This document shows, piece after piece, positions 15,002 through 23,222 of a stretch of 64,000 bases of DNA. The stretch covers positions 1-64,000 of the forward strand of contig JAFSOC010000013.1 in NCBI GenBank assembly GCA_017447185.1, written 5' to 3'. The stretch's first letter is position 1; each line of letters starts with the position of its first letter. The notes below the pieces were generated by a model that was given only the letters and a program-made list of their open reading frames with translations, was not told the DNA's origin and searched no databases. Position numbers and translations under genes: made by a program. Origin of the DNA: Clostridia bacterium (lineage in GTDB: Bacteria; Bacillota; Clostridia; Christensenellales; Aristaeellaceae).

Positions 15002-15614
15002 AGGGGGTATAATACCGGTAAATCGCGGCGAGTCCGCCGTTCCCGTCCATCACCACATACACACTGTCCGCGCAGAATTCAGGATCCTGTGTTTTCTTCG
15101 CGGTAAATTCCTCCGCGGTATAAACCACCGGCAGGTCTCCTGCGGTCTCCGGGTCGTTCGCGTCCAGGAGCAGCATCCGGTCGGTCACAGCCCGTTCGAT
15201 GCGGCCCAGTTCCATATAGATGTAATCCCCGCTGGCCGGATCGGTGGTACGGTAATTGCCCTGCAGGTCCTCCGTGAGGTAAACCTGATCTTCCGTGTCC
15301 GCGTTGATCATCACATCCGTTTCCATCCGGGTGATGGTGTCCACGGAAATCTCCCGGGTACCGCTCCAGATGGCGTCCCCCGCGTGCAGGTTTTCAATAT
15401 CCTCCCGCGAAAAGATTTCCGGCACGATCAGTTCAATCCCCAGCATACCGGTGGCCGGGTCATACTCCAGGATCCGTGCCCTGCAGGAAAAGGCGGATTG
15501 CATCTCCGTGTAAGGCTCCACCGCCAGGGCGGTGACCGTCGTCTGCGCGAAAGCGCCGGCGGCCGGAATCAGCAGGATGAGGGCAAGCAGCAGCGCTGCA
15601 GCTTTTCTGAACAT
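14994..15614 (-). CDS. Secreted protein of unknown function, 206 aa
   Basis: A signal peptide (MFRKAAALLLALILLIPAAG, cut near AFA) leads a 180-residue mature protein with beta-rich segments and no family I recognise (FSCRARILEYDPATGMLGIE, ELIVPEIFSRED). It contains Asp/Glu-rich loops and ends YRYYTPWN. It follows the SIMPL gene, separated by a terminator, so it may be read by readthrough. GGGAGGT precedes the ATG. A cell-surface or envelope role is likely, inferred only from export. Confidence 0.6.
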   Translation of the reverse strand: MFRKAAALLLALILLIPAAGAFAQTTVTALAVEPYTEMQSAFSCRARILEYDPATGMLGIELIVPEIFSREDIENLHAGDAIWSGTREISVDTITRMETDVMINADTEDQVYLTEDLQGNYRTTDPASGDYIYMELGRIERAVTDRMLLLDANDPETAGDLPVVYTAEEFTAKKTQDPEFCADSVYVVMDGNGGLAAIYRYYTPWN

Positions 15615-15636
15615 AACGTTTTACCTCCCAAAAAGT

Positions 15637-15671
15637 AATCAGGATGCCGCCCGTCGGACGGCATCCTGATT
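15637..15671 (-). terminator. Terminator of the SIMPL gene
   Basis: Twelve-base arms (15637-15648 and 15660-15671) pair completely. On the minus strand the stem is followed by ACTTTTT. Confidence 0.8.
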
Positions 15672-15683
15672 ATATCATCTTTC

Positions 15684-16403
15684 TTATTCTGCTGTGAAGG
15701 TGATCTGGACATTGGCCGTAACGATCAGCTTCGCCGCCTGCACCACCGTGCCCGCGTCCATGGTGGCTTCTTCATATTCCACGCCCTTGGCCCGGGCGCT
15801 GAAGTTGCTGACGCTGTTGCCGTAGCTGTAGACGCCGCCGTCGGTGACGATCTCGATACCGGTGATCTTCAGGCCGGCCGCTTCCGCCAGGGTTTCCGCC
15901 TTGGCCTTCGCCGCTTCCACCGCCTTCTTCAGGGATTCCTTTTCCGCCTCTTCCGTATCGTCGGCGGAGAAGGAAATGCCGTTGAGCGTATTGGCACCGG
16001 CCGCAAAGGCTTCGTCGATCAGAAGGCCCGCGTCGTCAATCTTTTCCACCTTGATGGCCAGGGTGGAATTGGCGTTGTAGGCAACGACCTCTTCCATGTC
16101 ATCCTTGTAGTCATACACGGCATAGATGTTCAGGTAATCGGTGTTGATGTTCTCTTCCTTCACGCCCTTGGCGATCAGCGCCTGGCGGATGGAGGCGATG
16201 GTTTCATTTACCTTCTGCTGCGCCTTCAGCACGTCTTTGTCCCTGGCGCTGACGCCCAGGGTAATGATGGCGGTATCCGCGGCCACCTTCGTCTCCCCTG
16301 TTCCGGAAACCGTGATTTTCGTCTCGCCCAGAGCGACGGACGCGGTCAGGATCATCATCAGGGCCAGCACGGATGCCAGCAGGGTCTTCATGGTTTTCTT
16401 CAT
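15684..16403 (-). CDS. Secreted SIMPL (DUF541) domain protein
   Basis: A 239-residue protein with a signal peptide (TLLASVLALMMILTASVALG) and then a SIMPL/DUF541 domain: TKITVSGTGETKVAADTAII at the start, LGVSARDKDVLKAQQKVNET, TDYLNIYAVYDYKDD, and AKAKAETLAEAAG in the C-terminal helix. SIMPL proteins are periplasmic or extracellular, bound to the envelope. Their mechanism is unknown. The ATG has AAGGAGG 9 nt upstream. It has both a sigma-A and an ECF-type promoter (see those entries), so it belongs to an envelope-stress regulon. Confidence 0.85.
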   Translation of the reverse strand: MKKTMKTLLASVLALMMILTASVALGETKITVSGTGETKVAADTAIITLGVSARDKDVLKAQQKVNETIASIRQALIAKGVKEENINTDYLNIYAVYDYKDDMEEVVAYNANSTLAIKVEKIDDAGLLIDEAFAAGANTLNGISFSADDTEEAEKESLKKAVEAAKAKAETLAEAAGLKITGIEIVTDGGVYSYGNSVSNFSARAKGVEYEEATMDAGTVVQAAKLIVTANVQITFTAE

Positions 16404-16471
16404 AGTGCGTATCCTCCTTATTTGTCTCTTGCACATTTCCGGAGCCCGTTTTTCCGGGTTCCGTCCTGTCA

Positions 16472-16496
16472 GACGCTGCGTTCCGGAAAAAGTTCC
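16472..16496 (-). promoter_or_regulatory. ECF-type promoter of the SIMPL gene
   Basis: On the minus strand GGAAC, 16 nt, then CGTC (plus: GACG 16472-16475, GTTCC 16492-16496). The -10 region continues TGACAG. The same spacing and elements lie before the VWA and ECF sigma genes. Confidence 0.7.
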
Positions 16497-16527
16497 CTCT
16501 TTTTTCAGATTTTTTGTTCTCCGGAAG

Positions 16528-16556
16528 AGAATACCACAAAAAAAGCATTCCTGCAA
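16528..16556 (-). promoter_or_regulatory. Sigma-A promoter of the SIMPL gene
   Basis: TTGCAG, 17 bp, TATTCT on the minus strand (plus 16551-16556 and 16528-16533), upstream of the ECF promoter. Confidence 0.55.
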
Positions 16557-16561
16557 AGAAC

Positions 16562-16590
16562 TTGCCTTCCCGCCTGTAATGATGTAAAAT
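16562..16590 (+). promoter_or_regulatory. Promoter of the Lrp/AsnC operon
   Basis: TTGCCT (16562-16567), a 17-bp spacer and TAAAAT (16585-16590), 36 nt before the gene. Confidence 0.6.
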
Positions 16591-16626
16591 TTTTCTGTTA
16601 TTCTTCTTATGAAGGAAGGGCTGTAT

Positions 16627-17118
16627 ATGACGAAGCTTGAAACCGATCTGCTGGATCTTCTGAAGGAAGACTGCCGCATCCCCCTGGAAAAGCTGGCCGT
16701 GATGACCGGCGCATCCCTGGAGGAAGTGGCTGCCACGATCGAAGATCTTGAAAAGCGCCGCGTGATCCTGCGCTACGCGCCGATGATTAACTGGGATCTG
16801 ACGGACCGGGAACGGGTGGAAGCCATGATCGAAGTCCGCGTCACGCCCCAGCGGGATATGGGGTTTGATGCCATCGCCCGCCGCATCTACTGCTTTGATG
16901 AGGTGAAGAGCGTGTTCCTCATGTCCGGATCCTATGACCTGCTGGTCCTGGTGGAAGCCCGGACCCTGAAGGAGCTGGCCGGCTTTGTCAGCGGGAAGCT
17001 TTCCCCGCTGGAAACCGTGACCGGCACCGCCACCAGCTTTGTGCTGAAACGCTATAAGGAAGAAGGCGTTATTTTCGATTCCGGTGATTCGGACCGCAGG
17101 CTGGTGATCTCCCCGTGA
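16627..17118 (+). CDS. Lrp/AsnC family transcriptional regulator
   Basis: A 163-residue regulator. An N-terminal winged helix (TKLETDLLDLLKEDCRIPLE, GASLEEVAATIEDLEKRRVI) is followed by a RAM/effector domain (MIEVRVTPQRDMGFDAIARR, VFLMSGSYDLLVLVEARTLK). Lrp/AsnC proteins respond to amino acids. Its stop overlaps the start of the aminotransferase gene as GTGA, so it probably controls that gene and is translated with it. AAGGAAGG before 16627 supports that start over ATG 16609. Confidence 0.9.
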   Translation: MTKLETDLLDLLKEDCRIPLEKLAVMTGASLEEVAATIEDLEKRRVILRYAPMINWDLTDRERVEAMIEVRVTPQRDMGFDAIARRIYCFDEVKSVFLMSGSYDLLVLVEARTLKELAGFVSGKLSPLETVTGTATSFVLKRYKEEGVIFDSGDSDRRLVISP

Positions 17119-18296
17119 ATTACGACAGATTTCTGAACCAGCGGATCGCGGACGTTCCGCCCAGCGGGATCCGCCGGTTTTTCGACCTGGCCGCCACCAT
17201 GAAGGATACCATTTCCCTCGGCGTGGGCGAGCCGGATTTCAAAACGCCCTACCATATCCGCAACGCCGCCATCGATTCCCTGGTGGATGGGGAAACCCAG
17301 TATACGGCGAACCGCGGCACACCGGAGCTCCGGGAGGAGATTTCGCTCTACCTTTCCGGCCGGTACGGGCTGTCCTACAGTCCGGATAAACAGATCCTGG
17401 TCACCATCGGTGCCTCCGAGGCCATTGACCTGGCCCTCCGCGCCATGACCTCCCCCGGGGACGAAGTGCTCGTTCCCGAGCCCAGTTATGTTTCCTATTC
17501 CCCGGGCGTCACCTTTGCGGGCGGCACCCCTGTGGGCGTGGAAACCCTGGAGAAGGATGATTTCCGCCTGACGCCGGAGTGTCTGGAGAAGGCGATCACC
17601 CCGCGGACCAAGGCGCTGATCCTGCCCTATCCCAACAATCCGACCGGCGGCGTTATGGACCGGGAAGACCTGGAGAAGATTGCGAAGGTCATCGCGGCCC
17701 ACGACCTGTTTGTCATTTCCGACGAAATCTATTCCGAGCTGGTTTACGGCGGCCATGAGCACGTCTCCTTTGCCGCCATCGAAGGCATGTACGAACGGAC
17801 GCTGACCATCAACGGCTTCAGCAAGGCCTTTGCCATGACCGGCTGGCGCGTGGGCTATGCCTGCGGCGCGGAAGAGATCATTTCCGTCATGAACAAGATC
17901 CACCAGTACGCCATCATGTGCGCGCCCCGGCAGGGGCAGGTGGCTGCCGCCGCCGCGCTGAAGAGCGGCCGGGAGAGCGGCTATGAGGACGTGCTCCGCA
18001 TGCGGGACAGCTATGACCGCCGCCGGCGCCTGATGGTGGACGCTTTCCGTTCCATGGGGCTGCACTGCTTTGAACCCCGGGGCGCGTTCTACGCCTTCCC
18101 CTCCATCCGTGCCACCGGCATGACCAGTGAGGAATTCTGCTCGGAACTGCTCAAAAGCAAGAACATCGCCGCGGTTCCCGGCACCGCCTTCGGCCCCGGC
18201 GGCGAAGGCAACATCCGCTGCTGCTACGCCACGGCGCTGGACAAGCTGAACATCGCCCTGGACCGTATTGCGGACTTTGTGGCCGCCCATACCTGA
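17115..18296 (+). CDS. Aspartate-aminotransferase-fold aminotransferase
   Basis: A 393-residue fold-type I PLP enzyme. LGVGEPDFKTPYHI is the N-terminal signature, PYPNNPTGGV the dicarboxylate/PLP region, VISDEIYSELVY the Asp-Tyr pair, and NGFSKAFAMTGWRVGY carries the PLP lysine. Class I/II enzymes of this group (AspC, aromatic or methionine type) act on amino and keto acids. Substrate is open. GTG start, coupled to the Lrp regulator. The phosphonopyruvate-decarboxylase-like gene 1.2 kb later suggests a possible 3-carbon keto acid route, but this is inference. Confidence 0.9.
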   Translation: MNYDRFLNQRIADVPPSGIRRFFDLAATMKDTISLGVGEPDFKTPYHIRNAAIDSLVDGETQYTANRGTPELREEISLYLSGRYGLSYSPDKQILVTIGASEAIDLALRAMTSPGDEVLVPEPSYVSYSPGVTFAGGTPVGVETLEKDDFRLTPECLEKAITPRTKALILPYPNNPTGGVMDREDLEKIAKVIAAHDLFVISDEIYSELVYGGHEHVSFAAIEGMYERTLTINGFSKAFAMTGWRVGYACGAEEIISVMNKIHQYAIMCAPRQGQVAAAAALKSGRESGYEDVLRMRDSYDRRRRLMVDAFRSMGLHCFEPRGAFYAFPSIRATGMTSEEFCSELLKSKNIAAVPGTAFGPGGEGNIRCCYATALDKLNIALDRIADFVAAHT

Positions 18297-18315
18297 TGAT
18301 TTTCCGGAGGAAAAC

Positions 18316-19506
18316 ATGCTGAAAAAACTCTCTGCCCTCTTCTGCGCGCTCCTGCTGGCGCAGGCCTGCGCCCTGCCCGCTTCCGCATCCATGGAAGTGG
18401 AGGACGATATCGATATCACCGACCTGGTGGAAATTGTGGAGGAGGAAATCGTCCGCGACAAGAAGGACAGCGACGGCGCCTATCTGATGACAATTACCTG
18501 CGCGGGCGATTTCACCATCGGCAAGGATATGAACCATAAGGACATCTTCACGCCCGAGCTGAAAAAGAACGACGGGAACATCAATTTTGTGATGCAGAAC
18601 GTGAAGAGCATCTTCACGGAGGACGACCTGACACTGATCAATTTTGAGGGCACCCTGACGGAGTCCACCTTCAAGCCGAAGAGCAAGACCAAGGATGACT
18701 TTATCTTCAGCATCTCCCCCTCCTACGCTTCCGTCCTGCCGGACAACGGCGTGGAAGCGGTCTGCCTGGACAACAACCACGTGCTGGACCACGGGGAGGA
18801 AGGCCTGGAGGATACCAAGCAGGCCCTGCGGGATGCCGGCGTGATCTATTCCACGCCGCTGGAGACCGGTGTCTTCAATTACCGGGGCATTATCCAGGTG
18901 GCCATGCTGTCCTACAACTGTATCGACCGCTACGGCACCGGCTTCAAGAGCAGCAAATTCGCCGGCCAGTATACCGACGCCTTCCTGCAGCACGACACCT
19001 TTGAGGAAGCCGTCTGTGCGGAAATCGAAGAAGCCAAGCGGAACTACGCCGTCGTGATCGTATCCTTCCACTGGGGCCGGGAAAAGGATTATGCCCCCAC
19101 CCAGAACCAGATCCGCCTGGGGCGGATGGCCGCGGATGCCGGGGCGGACCTGGTCATCGGCCACCATTCCCACCGAATCCAGCCCATTGAGTATTACAAC
19201 GGCACGCTGATCTGCTATTCCCTGGCCAACTTCTGCTTTGCCGGCAACAGCAAGCCCAGCGATATGTCCTCCTTCATGCTGCAGGCCCGTTTCCGCGTGA
19301 AGGAAGACGGAAGTGCCTCTTTCAAGGATTTCATTATCATTCCCTTCCGGATTTCCTCCACGAAATCCACCAACAATTTCATCCCGACGCCCTTTGAGAG
19401 CGGCGCCGAGCGGGATTCCATCCTGAACACCATGCGGGATCCGGTGAATATCAAGAACCTTCCCTATGCTGTGACAGACCTGGAAAACCACCTGAAATTC
19501 CAGTAA
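18316..19506 (+). CDS. CapA-like secreted metallophosphoesterase-fold protein
   Basis: A 396-residue protein with a signal peptide (MLKKLSALFCALLLAQ, ending near ASA), followed by the CapA/PgsA fold: CAGDFTIGKDMN, LINFEGTLTESTF, CLDNNHVLDHGEEG, SFHWGREKDYAPT, GHHSHRIQPIEYY. In poly-gamma-glutamate synthesis CapA supports export, but many homologues occur alone and have unknown roles. No capB/capC is nearby. CGGAGG precedes the ATG, 20 nt after the aminotransferase. Confidence 0.85.
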   Translation: MLKKLSALFCALLLAQACALPASASMEVEDDIDITDLVEIVEEEIVRDKKDSDGAYLMTITCAGDFTIGKDMNHKDIFTPELKKNDGNINFVMQNVKSIFTEDDLTLINFEGTLTESTFKPKSKTKDDFIFSISPSYASVLPDNGVEAVCLDNNHVLDHGEEGLEDTKQALRDAGVIYSTPLETGVFNYRGIIQVAMLSYNCIDRYGTGFKSSKFAGQYTDAFLQHDTFEEAVCAEIEEAKRNYAVVIVSFHWGREKDYAPTQNQIRLGRMAADAGADLVIGHHSHRIQPIEYYNGTLICYSLANFCFAGNSKPSDMSSFMLQARFRVKEDGSASFKDFIIIPFRISSTKSTNNFIPTPFESGAERDSILNTMRDPVNIKNLPYAVTDLENHLKFQ

Positions 19507-19520
19507 GAAAGGATCTTTTC

Positions 19521-20651
19521 ATGCTGGCTTCTGTTCTGCTTGACGAATGCCTGAAAGCCGGGATTGATTTCTTCACCGGCGTACCAGACTCATTTCTCAA
19601 AGGCCTGTGCGACGAACTTTACGGCCGTTTCGGCACGGATTCCGCCGCCCATATTGTCGCCCATAACGAAGGCGGCGCCATCGGCCTGTGTGCCGGCCAT
19701 TACCTGGCCTCCGGCCGCCCGGCCCTGTGCTATATGCAGAACAGCGGACTGGGCAACACCGTCAATCCCCTGACCTCCCTGACCGATCCCCAGGTCTATT
19801 CCGTTCCCTGCCTGCTGGTCATCGGCTGGCGGGGCGAACCGGGCACGAAGGATGAGCCCCAGCATATCAAACAGGGCGCGGTCACCCTCTCCCAGCTGGA
19901 CCTGCTGGGCATTCCGTACCGCATTCTTTCTCCCGATACCACGGAGGATGATTTCCGCGGTCTCTTTTCTGAGCTGCTGGAGGCGCTGCGCGCCCAGAAG
20001 CCGGCTGCGCTGGTGATCCGCAAAGGTGCCCTGCAGTCCGCCCTGAAGCCGGCCTACGGCAACGGCGCCGCAATGGCCCGGGAGGAGGCGGCAGGCCTCA
20101 TCCTGGAAGCTTCCGGGCCCTCCGACTGCTTTGTTTCCACCACTGGCAAACTCTCCCGGGAGATTTTCGAGCTGCGGGAAGCCCGCGGCGAGGATCACCG
20201 CCGGGATTTCCTGACCGTGGGCTCCATGGGGCACGCCTCCATGATCGCCCTGCGGATTGCGGAGGAAAAGCCGGACCGCCGGGTCTGGTGCCTGGACGGG
20301 GACGGCGCTGCCTTCATGCACCTGGGTTCCCTGCCGCTGATCGGCCGCCGGAGCCCGAAAAACCTGGTCCATGTGATCATCAACAACGGCGCCCATGAAA
20401 CCGTGGGCGGTATGCCGGTCTGCTCCCGCGCCCTGAACCTCCGGGAGTTGGCCCGGGCGGCCGGATATCCCCGGATCCTTGCGGCGGACAGCCCGGATTC
20501 CCTGCGGGAGGCCCTTTCATCGCTGAAGGCCTTCGAAGGCCCGGTGCTGCTGGAAATCCGCTGCGCCTGCGGCGCCCGGGCGAACCTGGGACGCCCCACC
20601 ACAACGCCCCTCCAGAACCGGGATGCCTTCATGGATTTCCTGCGTTCTTAA
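19521..20651 (+). CDS. aepY: Phosphonopyruvate decarboxylase-like ThDP enzyme
   Basis: A 376-residue thiamine-diphosphate enzyme. N-terminal pyrimidine domain: TGVPDSFLKG, IVAHNEGGAIGLCAGHY, QNSGLGNTVNPL, EPGTKDEPQH. C-terminal PP domain with the metal motif CLDGDGAAFMHLGSLPLIG and NNGAHETVGG. This matches phosphonopyruvate decarboxylase, which makes phosphonoacetaldehyde. Related sulfopyruvate decarboxylases use the same build. The PEP mutase gene that should precede it in phosphonate synthesis is not in the window, so the substrate is uncertain. AAAGGATC before the ATG, and the gene is spaced 14 nt after CapA. Confidence 0.8.
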   Translation: MLASVLLDECLKAGIDFFTGVPDSFLKGLCDELYGRFGTDSAAHIVAHNEGGAIGLCAGHYLASGRPALCYMQNSGLGNTVNPLTSLTDPQVYSVPCLLVIGWRGEPGTKDEPQHIKQGAVTLSQLDLLGIPYRILSPDTTEDDFRGLFSELLEALRAQKPAALVIRKGALQSALKPAYGNGAAMAREEAAGLILEASGPSDCFVSTTGKLSREIFELREARGEDHRRDFLTVGSMGHASMIALRIAEEKPDRRVWCLDGDGAAFMHLGSLPLIGRRSPKNLVHVIINNGAHETVGGMPVCSRALNLRELARAAGYPRILAADSPDSLREALSSLKAFEGPVLLEIRCACGARANLGRPTTTPLQNRDAFMDFLRS

Positions 20652-20699
20652 TCCGTTTTCGTACTTTTTCTGTATCTTTACAATTTCTGCCACCCCCCC

Positions 20700-20733
20700 A
20701 ACGGCCGGCCGCATAACGCGTCCGGCCGTTTGT
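20700..20733 (+). terminator. Terminator of the decarboxylase transcript
   Basis: AACGGCCGG (20700-20708) with CCGGCCGTT (20722-20730), followed by TGTTAC. A C7 run precedes it. Confidence 0.7.
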
Positions 20734-20737
20734 TACA

Positions 20738-20753
20738 AAAAGTTCATACTTTT
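20738..20753. promoter_or_regulatory. Possible operator: AAAAGT/ACTTTT inverted repeat
   Basis: AAAAGT and ACTTTT separated by TCAT, just upstream of a promoter. A regulator site is possible, no family identified. Confidence 0.35.
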
Positions 20754-20778
20754 GACCACAACATGTAGTGTTAAACCG

Positions 20779-20807
20779 TTGACCTGGCGCATATATTTAG
20801 TTAGTAT
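20779..20807 (+). promoter_or_regulatory. Promoter of the 176-aa unknown gene
   Basis: TTGACC (20779-20784), a 17-bp spacer and TAGTAT (20802-20807). Confidence 0.65.
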
Positions 20808-20868
20808 AGATGAGTAATTGACGACTGAATACGGAAGCCGAAATGTTGATGTCAGGGGAGTGATGTGG

Positions 20869-21399
20869 ATGATTGCGGGATACAGTTGCAAGCCCGTCTT
20901 CCAGTATCAGTTCCGTCCCCTGGTGCACGATCACCGCGCGGCTGACGGTGGGTTCTGCGTCATTCTCTATGAGAACCGGATCCTTTCCTTCAGTACTTAT
21001 GATGCCGCCGGCCTTTTCATCGACGAACTGTGCTTCAGCCTCCCCGGGCGCGTGATGCAATGCTTCTTCAGCCTCCTGCGTAACGCCGGCAGCTGGCTGG
21101 GCGCTTCCCCGGTGGACCTGCGGGCTTCCAATGTCTCCCCCTACGCCTCGTCCTTCGCTTTTGACGGGTTTGATCCCATCCGGATCTGGGGGATGAATGA
21201 GCTTATCTGTGAGCCCGCCTGTTCTGAAATGGGCTTCTTTGCCCGGCACCTGTACGTCCTGTTTGAGGATGTGGCCAACCTCCTGGCGGAGAACGGCATC
21301 CGCATGACGCTGGACGGCTTCACCTGGGACAACAATATGATTCGTCCCTTCCGGAAGAATCAGTTGTACGCCTCCGGGCCGCAGCAGGGTGTTGTCTGA
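20869..21399 (+). CDS. Unknown protein, 176 aa
   Basis: No recognised family. The sequence (starts MIAGYSCKPVFQYQFRPLVH) is globular with a hydrophobic core and no signal peptide. It contains an Asp-rich stretch GFDPIRIWGMNEL and ends ASGPQQGVV. AGGGGAG lies 8 nt upstream of ATG 20869, and the in-frame ATG at 20863 would be too close to it. It has its own promoter and terminator, so it is probably a single-gene unit. Confidence 0.55.
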   Translation: MIAGYSCKPVFQYQFRPLVHDHRAADGGFCVILYENRILSFSTYDAAGLFIDELCFSLPGRVMQCFFSLLRNAGSWLGASPVDLRASNVSPYASSFAFDGFDPIRIWGMNELICEPACSEMGFFARHLYVLFEDVANLLAENGIRMTLDGFTWDNNMIRPFRKNQLYASGPQQGVV

Positions 21400-21408
21400 T
21401 GATTTCCC

Positions 21409-21435
21409 GGCGCACCAAAGGGTGCGTCTTTTTCT
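21409..21435 (+). terminator. Terminator of the unknown gene
   Basis: CGCACC (21411-21416) pairs with GGTGCG (21421-21426) and TCTTTTTC follows. The site is flanked by CCCGG and CCGGG arms that may lengthen the structure. Confidence 0.65.
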
Positions 21436-21467
21436 TTCCCGGGAAGTAAATGGAGAAAGGATTTTGT

Positions 21468-23123
21468 ATGATGACGATTGCGGAAAAATACGGCGCCTGG
21501 CTTTCCTGCCCGGCCATGGGTCCCGAACTGCTGGAAGATCTCCGTTCCATGGATGAGGAGAAGAAGAACGACAGTTTCTACCGTGATCTTGCCTTCGGCA
21601 CCGGCGGCCTGCGGGGCGTTCTGGGCGCCGGCACCAACCGGATGAATCTCTTCACCGTCGCCAAGGCCACCCGCGGCCTGGGCAAATACCTGCTGGAAGC
21701 GTTCCCGTCCCCTTCCTGTGCCATCAGCTGCGACAGCCGGATTCACAGCCGGGACTTTGCGGAGCTTACCGCAGCCGTCTTTGCCTCCATGGGCATCCGG
21801 GTATATCTCTATCCCCGACTGCAGCCCACCCCCATGCTTTCCTTTGCCGTGCGCCATCTGCACACCTCCGCCGGCGTAATGATCACCGCATCCCACAACC
21901 CGGCCAAATTCAACGGCTACAAGGTTTACGGTGCCGACGGATGCCAGATCACCCTGGAAGCGGCGGACCGGATCCAGCATTATATCGACGGGGAAAGCGA
22001 CCTGACGGATTCCCTGCCCGATTTCAAAAAGTATCTGGATGCGGGCATCATCACCTATATCACAGAGGAGACCATTGAAGCCTATTACCAGGCCATCTGG
22101 AAGCTCCGGATCGCGCCCTCCTCCACCTCGCTGCACCTGGTCTATTCCCCGCTGAACGGCGCCGGAAACGTGCCGGTACGGGAAATCATGCGCCGCCTGG
22201 GCAATATCCGGGTGGATCTGGTGGAAGAGCAGGAAAACCCGGATGGCCATTTCCCCACCTGCCCCTATCCGAATCCCGAAATCCGGGAAGCCATGGCTCT
22301 GGCCATCCGGAAAACCGTTGAAACCGGCGCGGACCTCTGCTTCGCCACCGATCCGGACTGCGACCGCATGGGCGCCGGCGTCCGCAGAGGCGGCGACGTC
22401 GTCCTGATCAGCGGAAACGACATGGGCGTCCTGATGCTGGATTATCTCTGCCGGAATCTTCCCGCCTCCCCTGCCTCCCGGGTCGCCGTCAAGACGATCG
22501 TATCCACGGAAATGGCCGCGGCCATCTGCGCCAAATACGGCGTGGAACTGCGCAACGTGCTGACCGGCTTCAAGTTCATCGGTGAACAGATCGGCCTGCT
22601 GGAGAAGGAAGGCTGCCCGGAACGGTTTCTCTTCGGCTTTGAGGAAAGCTACGGCTACCTTTCCGGAACCGACGTGCGCGACAAGGACGCCGTAAACGCC
22701 GCGCTGCTGCTGTGTGAAATGGCGTCCCGGCTGAAGGAGGAAGGCAAAACCCTGCTGGACCGGCTGGAGGAGCTGCGCGCGGAATTCGGTTTCTTTGCCC
22801 AGCGCCTGCTCACCTTCCAGTATGAAGGCGAGGACGGCGCGCGCCGCATGGCCGCGATTATGGAGAATCTCCGCTCCCCCGCCATGCTGGCCTCTCCGGA
22901 CCTGCCCGTTTCCCGGCGGACAGACTATCTGCACGATGAAACCGGCCTTCCGAAGAGCGACGTGCTGGAGTTTATCCTCTCCGCGGACGAAAAGTTCATC
23001 GTCCGGCCCTCCGGCACGGAACCGAAGCTGAAAGCCTACCTCTTCTCCCGGGGAAGGGACCAGGCCGCCGCGGAAAAAGCGCTTGATACCCTGGAAGGGA
23101 AAGTCCGCGTCCTGTGCGGGTAA
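21468..23123 (+). CDS. Phosphohexomutase (phosphoglucomutase/phosphomannomutase)
   Basis: A 551-residue alpha-D-phosphohexomutase. FGTGGLRGVLGAGTNRMN near the N terminus, MITASHNPAKFNGYK with the phosphoserine, ATDPDCDRMG for the metal, GFEESYGYLSGT for sugar binding and RPSGTEPKLKAY for the phosphate site. It converts glucose 1- and 6-phosphates (or the mannose pair). The length fits the PgcA-type family of Firmicutes. AAAGGA 7 nt before ATG 21468 supports this start over 21450. Confidence 0.95.
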   Translation: MMTIAEKYGAWLSCPAMGPELLEDLRSMDEEKKNDSFYRDLAFGTGGLRGVLGAGTNRMNLFTVAKATRGLGKYLLEAFPSPSCAISCDSRIHSRDFAELTAAVFASMGIRVYLYPRLQPTPMLSFAVRHLHTSAGVMITASHNPAKFNGYKVYGADGCQITLEAADRIQHYIDGESDLTDSLPDFKKYLDAGIITYITEETIEAYYQAIWKLRIAPSSTSLHLVYSPLNGAGNVPVREIMRRLGNIRVDLVEEQENPDGHFPTCPYPNPEIREAMALAIRKTVETGADLCFATDPDCDRMGAGVRRGGDVVLISGNDMGVLMLDYLCRNLPASPASRVAVKTIVSTEMAAAICAKYGVELRNVLTGFKFIGEQIGLLEKEGCPERFLFGFEESYGYLSGTDVRDKDAVNAALLLCEMASRLKEEGKTLLDRLEELRAEFGFFAQRLLTFQYEGEDGARRMAAIMENLRSPAMLASPDLPVSRRTDYLHDETGLPKSDVLEFILSADEKFIVRPSGTEPKLKAYLFSRGRDQAAAEKALDTLEGKVRVLCG

Positions 23124-23138
23124 TTCGCGCCACGAAAA

Positions 23139-23190
23139 AGGAGCTGTCTCAAAGGATCTGAAAAGACGATGCGGGGCAGCTCCGCTTTAT
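23139..23190 (+). repeat. Hairpin repeat, copy A (also terminator)
   Basis: AAGGAGCTGTCTCAAA begins a hairpin closing with CAGCTCC, followed by GCTTTATT. The 50-nt sequence matches the reverse complement of 28814-28861 closely (the inner loop differs slightly) and so belongs to the IS1182-like end family. It serves as the terminator of the phosphohexomutase gene. Confidence 0.75.
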
Positions 23191-23222
23191 TGTCAGGGGC
23201 ACAAGCAAGGAGACTGTACAGA

